This document shows positions 61,407 to 64,000 of a stretch of 64,000 nt of DNA, piece by piece. Positions within the stretch are counted from its first letter, which is position 1. Every line of letters starts with the position of its first letter. The stretch is from positions 65,343-129,342 of the forward strand of contig JBBROO010000001.1 in assembly GCA_038229295.1 (NCBI GenBank), in the 5' to 3' direction. Both the position numbers and the translations under genes were made by a program. Under the pieces are notes generated by a model that saw nothing but the letters and a program-made list of their open reading frames with translations, was not told the DNA's origin and ran no database searches. The DNA is from JAJPGZ01 sp038229295. Its GTDB lineage: Bacteria; Verrucomicrobiota; Verrucomicrobiia; Chthoniobacterales; UBA10450.

Positions 61407-62624
61407 TTAGTGCTTTGCCGAAGCGGTCTCTTCCTCTTTCGCCTTCTCCGCTTTCCAAACCGGCCCGCTCTTCGCGAACACCGGCGCTTCGCTGCCCGCG
61501 TGCGCGACGTCGCTGGCCGCGAGTTTGAAAATCGGCAGAATCGGATTTCCCTTCGCGTCCTTTTCGTACTGCACGCCGTCTTTTTCGATCATGAGGAACG
61601 CTTTGAAATCCCCACCCGGCCATTCCCCCATTAACACTTCCATCGGATAACTCTGCCCGCCCGTGACCTGCACCGGTTCGCCTCGCCCAAGTCCTTTATA
61701 CCAGCCCATCTTCGGATCGAGCTGCAGTCCCGCGCTCGCATAAAAACTTTGCGGCCCGTGGCCGGTCGGAGTGGTCGATCCACAATCGAGCACGACCTTG
61801 CCGTTGAACCTAACGACCAACGCATCGTCCGCCATTCCAACGAAACGAAACGTGCCGCTCTCCGTCGGCACCACGCTCCCTTTGTAATGCACCACCCACA
61901 TCTTCGGTTGCACGCGTCCGCCGAGTCCGAACGCGAGCGGCCCTTGCGCCGCGTTAATCTTCGGAATAAAAATCTGCGTCGTGTAAAGCGGATTCGGCCC
62001 GACGAAATATTTTTCGAAGGTCGACTCGTTCCAGCCGTTAACGAATTTCGAAAGCTCACCCGGAAAACCGTTTTGCTCATCGAGTTTCGACGGTTGTCCG
62101 TTCTTGAGTTGTTTCAGGTCGTAAAACTTTCCGACTAACGAGCCACCGCCTTTCGATTCTTTGAATCCGAAAAACGGAACCGCCGCTCCGCCCGCGCCGC
62201 CGCCGCTGCTCGAACTCATTCCGCCGGGATTGAAACTCACATCCACCCCGCCCGCGCCCGCCATCTTCACCGGCGGTGCCGCCAGCTTCGGCATCGCCGG
62301 CATTTCCGGCAGCGCCACTTTCGCCAAACCCGTCGTCGTAATTCGCTTCGCCATCGACGGCGCGCTCATCGTGCTTTGCTTTTTCGCCATCTGCACTTTG
62401 TGCTCAAGCGCGCGCGTAGATGGATTCGGCGATGGCGGCCCACCTTTGAATGTTAGTTTGCGATTCGCCTGATAACGCTGCACCACCCAAACCGCCGCGC
62501 CCAAACCAAAGAGCAAGTGCACCACAATGCTGATGACAAGAAATTTGCTCCCGAGTATTGCCGCGATCCAACGACGTTTCGTTGTCGATCTTTCCGCAGC
62601 CGGTTCCGCCACGACGTCGTTCAT
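61407..62624 (-). CDS. Membrane-anchored, PA14-like protein of the ExbBD operon (TonB-position)
   Basis: 405 residues. An N-terminal membrane helix (LVISIVVHLLFGLGAAVWVV), a Pro/Ser/Lys-rich stretch, a Gly/Ser linker, then a domain that resembles PA14 (GSVVPTESGTFRFVGMADDALVVRFNGKVVLDCGS). It occupies the place of TonB after two ExbD genes, but the sequence does not show the TonB C-terminal box. Start overlaps exbD stop by four bases. Word at 62583-62592, near the start. Confidence 0.75.
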   Translation of the reverse strand: MNDVVAEPAAERSTTKRRWIAAILGSKFLVISIVVHLLFGLGAAVWVVQRYQANRKLTFKGGPPSPNPSTRALEHKVQMAKKQSTMSAPSMAKRITTTGLAKVALPEMPAMPKLAAPPVKMAGAGGVDVSFNPGGMSSSSGGGAGGAAVPFFGFKESKGGGSLVGKFYDLKQLKNGQPSKLDEQNGFPGELSKFVNGWNESTFEKYFVGPNPLYTTQIFIPKINAAQGPLAFGLGGRVQPKMWVVHYKGSVVPTESGTFRFVGMADDALVVRFNGKVVLDCGSTTPTGHGPQSFYASAGLQLDPKMGWYKGLGRGEPVQVTGGQSYPMEVLMGEWPGGDFKAFLMIEKDGVQYEKDAKGNPILPIFKLAASDVAHAGSEAPVFAKSGPVWKAEKAKEEETASAKH

Positions 62625-63064
62625 TCCTCTTCGCTCACCGTGAAAGTGACGTTGTCGATCTTCGCCAGCGCCAACGCGTCGAGCACATCGATCGTGCGCG
62701 AATATTTCGCCTGCTCATCGCTGATGATCGTGACGACCGCCGGCGTTTTGGCCGCGTCCGCGTTCTGTTTCAAGCGCATCAACGTCGCTTTGAGTTGCGG
62801 CAGCTCCGTGCTTTTCGCCGAATCAAACGGCTCATCATTCAAGCTCACTTCGCCCGTGTCGGAGATGTTGATAATTTGTTCGTCGACAAAATCCGTCGAT
62901 GTCGATGTTGCGGCGGTGCCGGGGAGTTGCGTGTTCAACTCGTTTTCGATCTTCACCGCGCCGGCCATGACCATGAAGAAAAGCATGATGACGAAAACCA
63001 CGTCGATCATCGGCGCGATCTGGAATCCGAAATTGCCTTCGTTAGGATTAACCTCGAGTCGCAT
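62621..63064 (-). CDS. exbD: ExbD/TolR-type biopolymer transport protein 2
   Basis: 147 residues. One N-terminal helix with the conserved Asp (FQIAPMIDVVFVIMLFFMVMAGAV) followed by a periplasmic domain ending KIDNVTFTVSEEE. Uses the proton motive force with ExbB. Overlaps the TonB-position gene by four bases; 3 bases after exbD-1. Word at 62653-62662 (KIDNV). Confidence 0.92.
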   Translation of the reverse strand: MRLEVNPNEGNFGFQIAPMIDVVFVIMLFFMVMAGAVKIENELNTQLPGTAATSTSTDFVDEQIINISDTGEVSLNDEPFDSAKSTELPQLKATLMRLKQNADAAKTPAVVTIISDEQAKYSRTIDVLDALALAKIDNVTFTVSEEE

Positions 63065-63067
63065 TCG

Positions 63068-63523
63068 TCAGTCCTTGTTCACCGCCGAGAACGAAATGTC
63101 GGTGATGCCCGCTTCCGCGCACGCATTCATCGCTTGCGAAACATAAATCGCCGGCACATCGCGATCGCCGCGAATGACCGCGCGGAAAGTCGGGTTCGCG
63201 GTGCCCGTCACTTTCTTTTCGCCCGTTATCTTCGCGGTCTTCAATAACTCAACCATCGGCGTCGACTGCGTGAAGACGCGATCGTCGAAAACGAAACTCG
63301 CCTTCTTTTCCTTCCAACGAACATTCACCACCGCTTCCGCGCGCGAGTTATCTTTTTTCTGCGCGTCTTTCGCGATCGGCAGCGTGATCGTCTTATCGAC
63401 CTTCAGCACCTGCGCCGAAGTGATCGTCATGAAGAAAACGAGAATGGTCAGCAGCACATCGATCATCGGCGCGACCTGAAATTCTGGTTCGCCCGATTCT
63501 GCTCCGCCTACTCCCGATGCCAT
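63068..63523 (-). CDS. exbD: ExbD/TolR-type biopolymer transport protein 1
   Basis: 151 residues. FQVAPMIDVLLTILVFFMTITSAQVL holds the helix and essential Asp. The start ATG 63523 is preceded within one base by the word (63525-63534), another of the words at a start codon. It follows the exbB-type gene by 9 bases. Confidence 0.92.
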   Translation of the reverse strand: MASGVGGAESGEPEFQVAPMIDVLLTILVFFMTITSAQVLKVDKTITLPIAKDAQKKDNSRAEAVVNVRWKEKKASFVFDDRVFTQSTPMVELLKTAKITGEKKVTGTANPTFRAVIRGDRDVPAIYVSQAMNACAEAGITDISFSAVNKD

Positions 63524-63532
63524 ATGTCGATC

Positions 63533-64000
63533 TTACTTCGGTTGCTCGGTGATGATCTTGCCGGTCTGTCCCGAGCCGCTTGGTTGCACCAACCAATTCG
63601 GAATCGCGGCGTAAAGTTCTTCATCACCAAGATGAACGCCGACGAGCGATTCGTACGGCATCTTCCGGAACAATCGATTGATCACGTCCTGGATGTGATG
63701 CAGCGATGCCGTCGCGCGATTGCGCAGAAAATAAAACGCGCCGAACGCCGGGATGGCAATGATCAATCCACTCGCCGTCGCCACCAGCACCTCGCCGATC
63801 GCTGCTGAAAGTCCGGACGGATCGCCAATCCCCGAAGCGCCGAGTTTGGCGAACGCCTTGATCATTCCCGTAACCGTGCCTAACAAGCCGATCATCGGCG
63901 CGGTCACGCCGATGACAGACAAATAACTGATGTAGGTTTGCATCGACGAATTTTCTTTCGAGAGCTCGGACGTCATTCCTTCCTCTGCCACGTCCTTGCC
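63533..64000 (-). CDS. MotA/TolQ/ExbB proton channel protein, 5' end outside the window
   Basis: At least 155 residues; open through the right edge (reading GKDVAEEGM before the first Met). TYISYLSVIGVTAPMIGLLGTVTGMIKAFAKLG and AIGEVLVATASGLIIAIPAFGAFYFLRNR are the two conserved helices of the ExbB family. First visible gene of the ExbB-ExbD-ExbD-PA14 operon. Confidence 0.93.
   Translation of the reverse strand, partial: GKDVAEEGMTSELSKENSSMQTYISYLSVIGVTAPMIGLLGTVTGMIKAFAKLGASGIGDPSGLSAAIGEVLVATASGLIIAIPAFGAFYFLRNRATASLHHIQDVINRLFRKMPYESLVGVHLGDEELYAAIPNWLVQPSGSGQTGKIITEQPK

Larger units (their letters stand above)
270..63534. repeat. Dispersed 10-base word AAGATCGACA (61 exact copies)
   Basis: Starts of AAGATCGACA on the + strand: 270, 1070, 8454, 9014, 10129, 11115, 12307, 14524, 15779, 17699, 18570, 22927, 27291, 29401, 31227, 32160, 33896, 37249, 38518, 38847, 40229, 42071, 43848, 44463, 48814, 50621. 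Starts of TGTCGATCTT: 1795, 2760, 5130, 5799, 7513, 9289, 11000, 13052, 13635, 16360, 17341, 17631, 22463, 27898, 28234, 30204, 30980, 31815, 32810, 36508, 38085, 41716, 44372, 48342, 48368, 50302, 51513, 52237, 57061, 59824, 60317, 60414, 62583, 62653, 63525. The base before is most often C; the base after is T (about three fifths) or A. Counted by eye; a few may be missed. About 12 are intergenic, the rest coding. Confidence 0.95.

Noticed and set aside
61407..62624. A true TonB
   Set aside because: Position and N-terminal helix fit, but the C-terminal part resembles PA14 and lacks a TonB C-terminal domain.
270..63534. The word as a Chi site, KOPS or DnaA box
   Set aside because: Chi and KOPS are strongly strand-biased along a replichore; here the orientation is 26 to 35. 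The sequence does not match TTATCCACA-type DnaA boxes.
1..64000. CRISPR array, rRNA operon or prophage
   Set aside because: No regularly spaced direct repeats, no 16S/23S sequence, and no phage structural or integrase genes were seen.

Overview
The window looks like a stretch of chromosome from a GC-rich, Gram-negative bacterium, most probably Verrucomicrobiota (Chthoniobacterales-like). This is inferred from gene content, not from a marker phylogeny: a DUF1501/DUF1800/prepilin-like operon, PolX with a PHP domain, a dnaK-groES-groEL run, two ExbD proteins beside an ExbB, TPR/DUF5122/dockerin-type secreted proteins and PEP-like peptidases. Most genes are housekeeping genes in short co-directional groups. 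Accessory or decayed islands lie between them.

Layout. 0-5.7 kb: DEAD-box helicase end, a helical hypothetical protein, a fused fasciclin/anti-sigma remnant, then a TPR-DUF4331-HupE cluster. 5.8-18.9 kb: prolyl oligopeptidase, rhodanese, SufE, a carB with an in-frame REP-type transposase inside it, cyclophilin, AguB, SodC, YhaM-like nuclease, orphan DNA methyltransferase, ThiG. 19-22 kb: Xre regulator and a large secreted GH25 lysozyme. 22-27.4 kb: DUF1800-DUF1501-GspG-like operon. 27.5-33.9 kb: LOR-domain protein plus arginine-guanidine enzyme, PolX plus sulfatase, a frameshifted trypsin-like protease. 34-36.1 kb: type II restriction-modification pair. 36.2-45 kb: lytic transglycosylase, PriA, an ABC importer, cardiolipin-synthase-like PLD, a TPR membrane protein. 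45.2-48.2 kb: DUF5122 propeller protein abutting a truncated GT39, then tRNA-Thr. 48.3-51.1 kb: glutamate dehydrogenase and a desuccinylase-family hydrolase. 51-54.9 kb: toxin-antitoxin modules and gene debris. 54.9-59.1 kb: chaperones. 59.3-64 kb: zinc-ribbon protein, ThyA, L,D-transpeptidase, and an ExbB-ExbD-ExbD-PA14 operon running off the right edge.

The main observation is a 10-base word, AAGATCGACA (complement TGTCGATCTT). I counted 61 exact copies by eye, 26 in one orientation and 35 in the other. Equal base frequencies would predict about 0.12. It occurs in nearly every core gene, is read in several different codon frames (KID, RST, EDRQ, VDL, SIL), and is usually flanked as C-AAGATCGACA-T/A. 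It is absent from several accessory blocks. Density near one per kb, both strands, and tolerance inside coding sequence are the properties of DNA uptake sequences of Neisseriaceae and Pasteurellaceae. I infer that this may be an unrelated, possibly undescribed uptake or genome-identity word. A weaker second word, TCGTTAGGC, has 15 exact copies.

Other points to check: the REP-associated transposase domain interrupting carB without breaking its frame, with a 91-bp non-autonomous relative next door; two toxin-antitoxin modules whose start regions share the same 20-base sequence containing the word; and several deletion or fusion scars.
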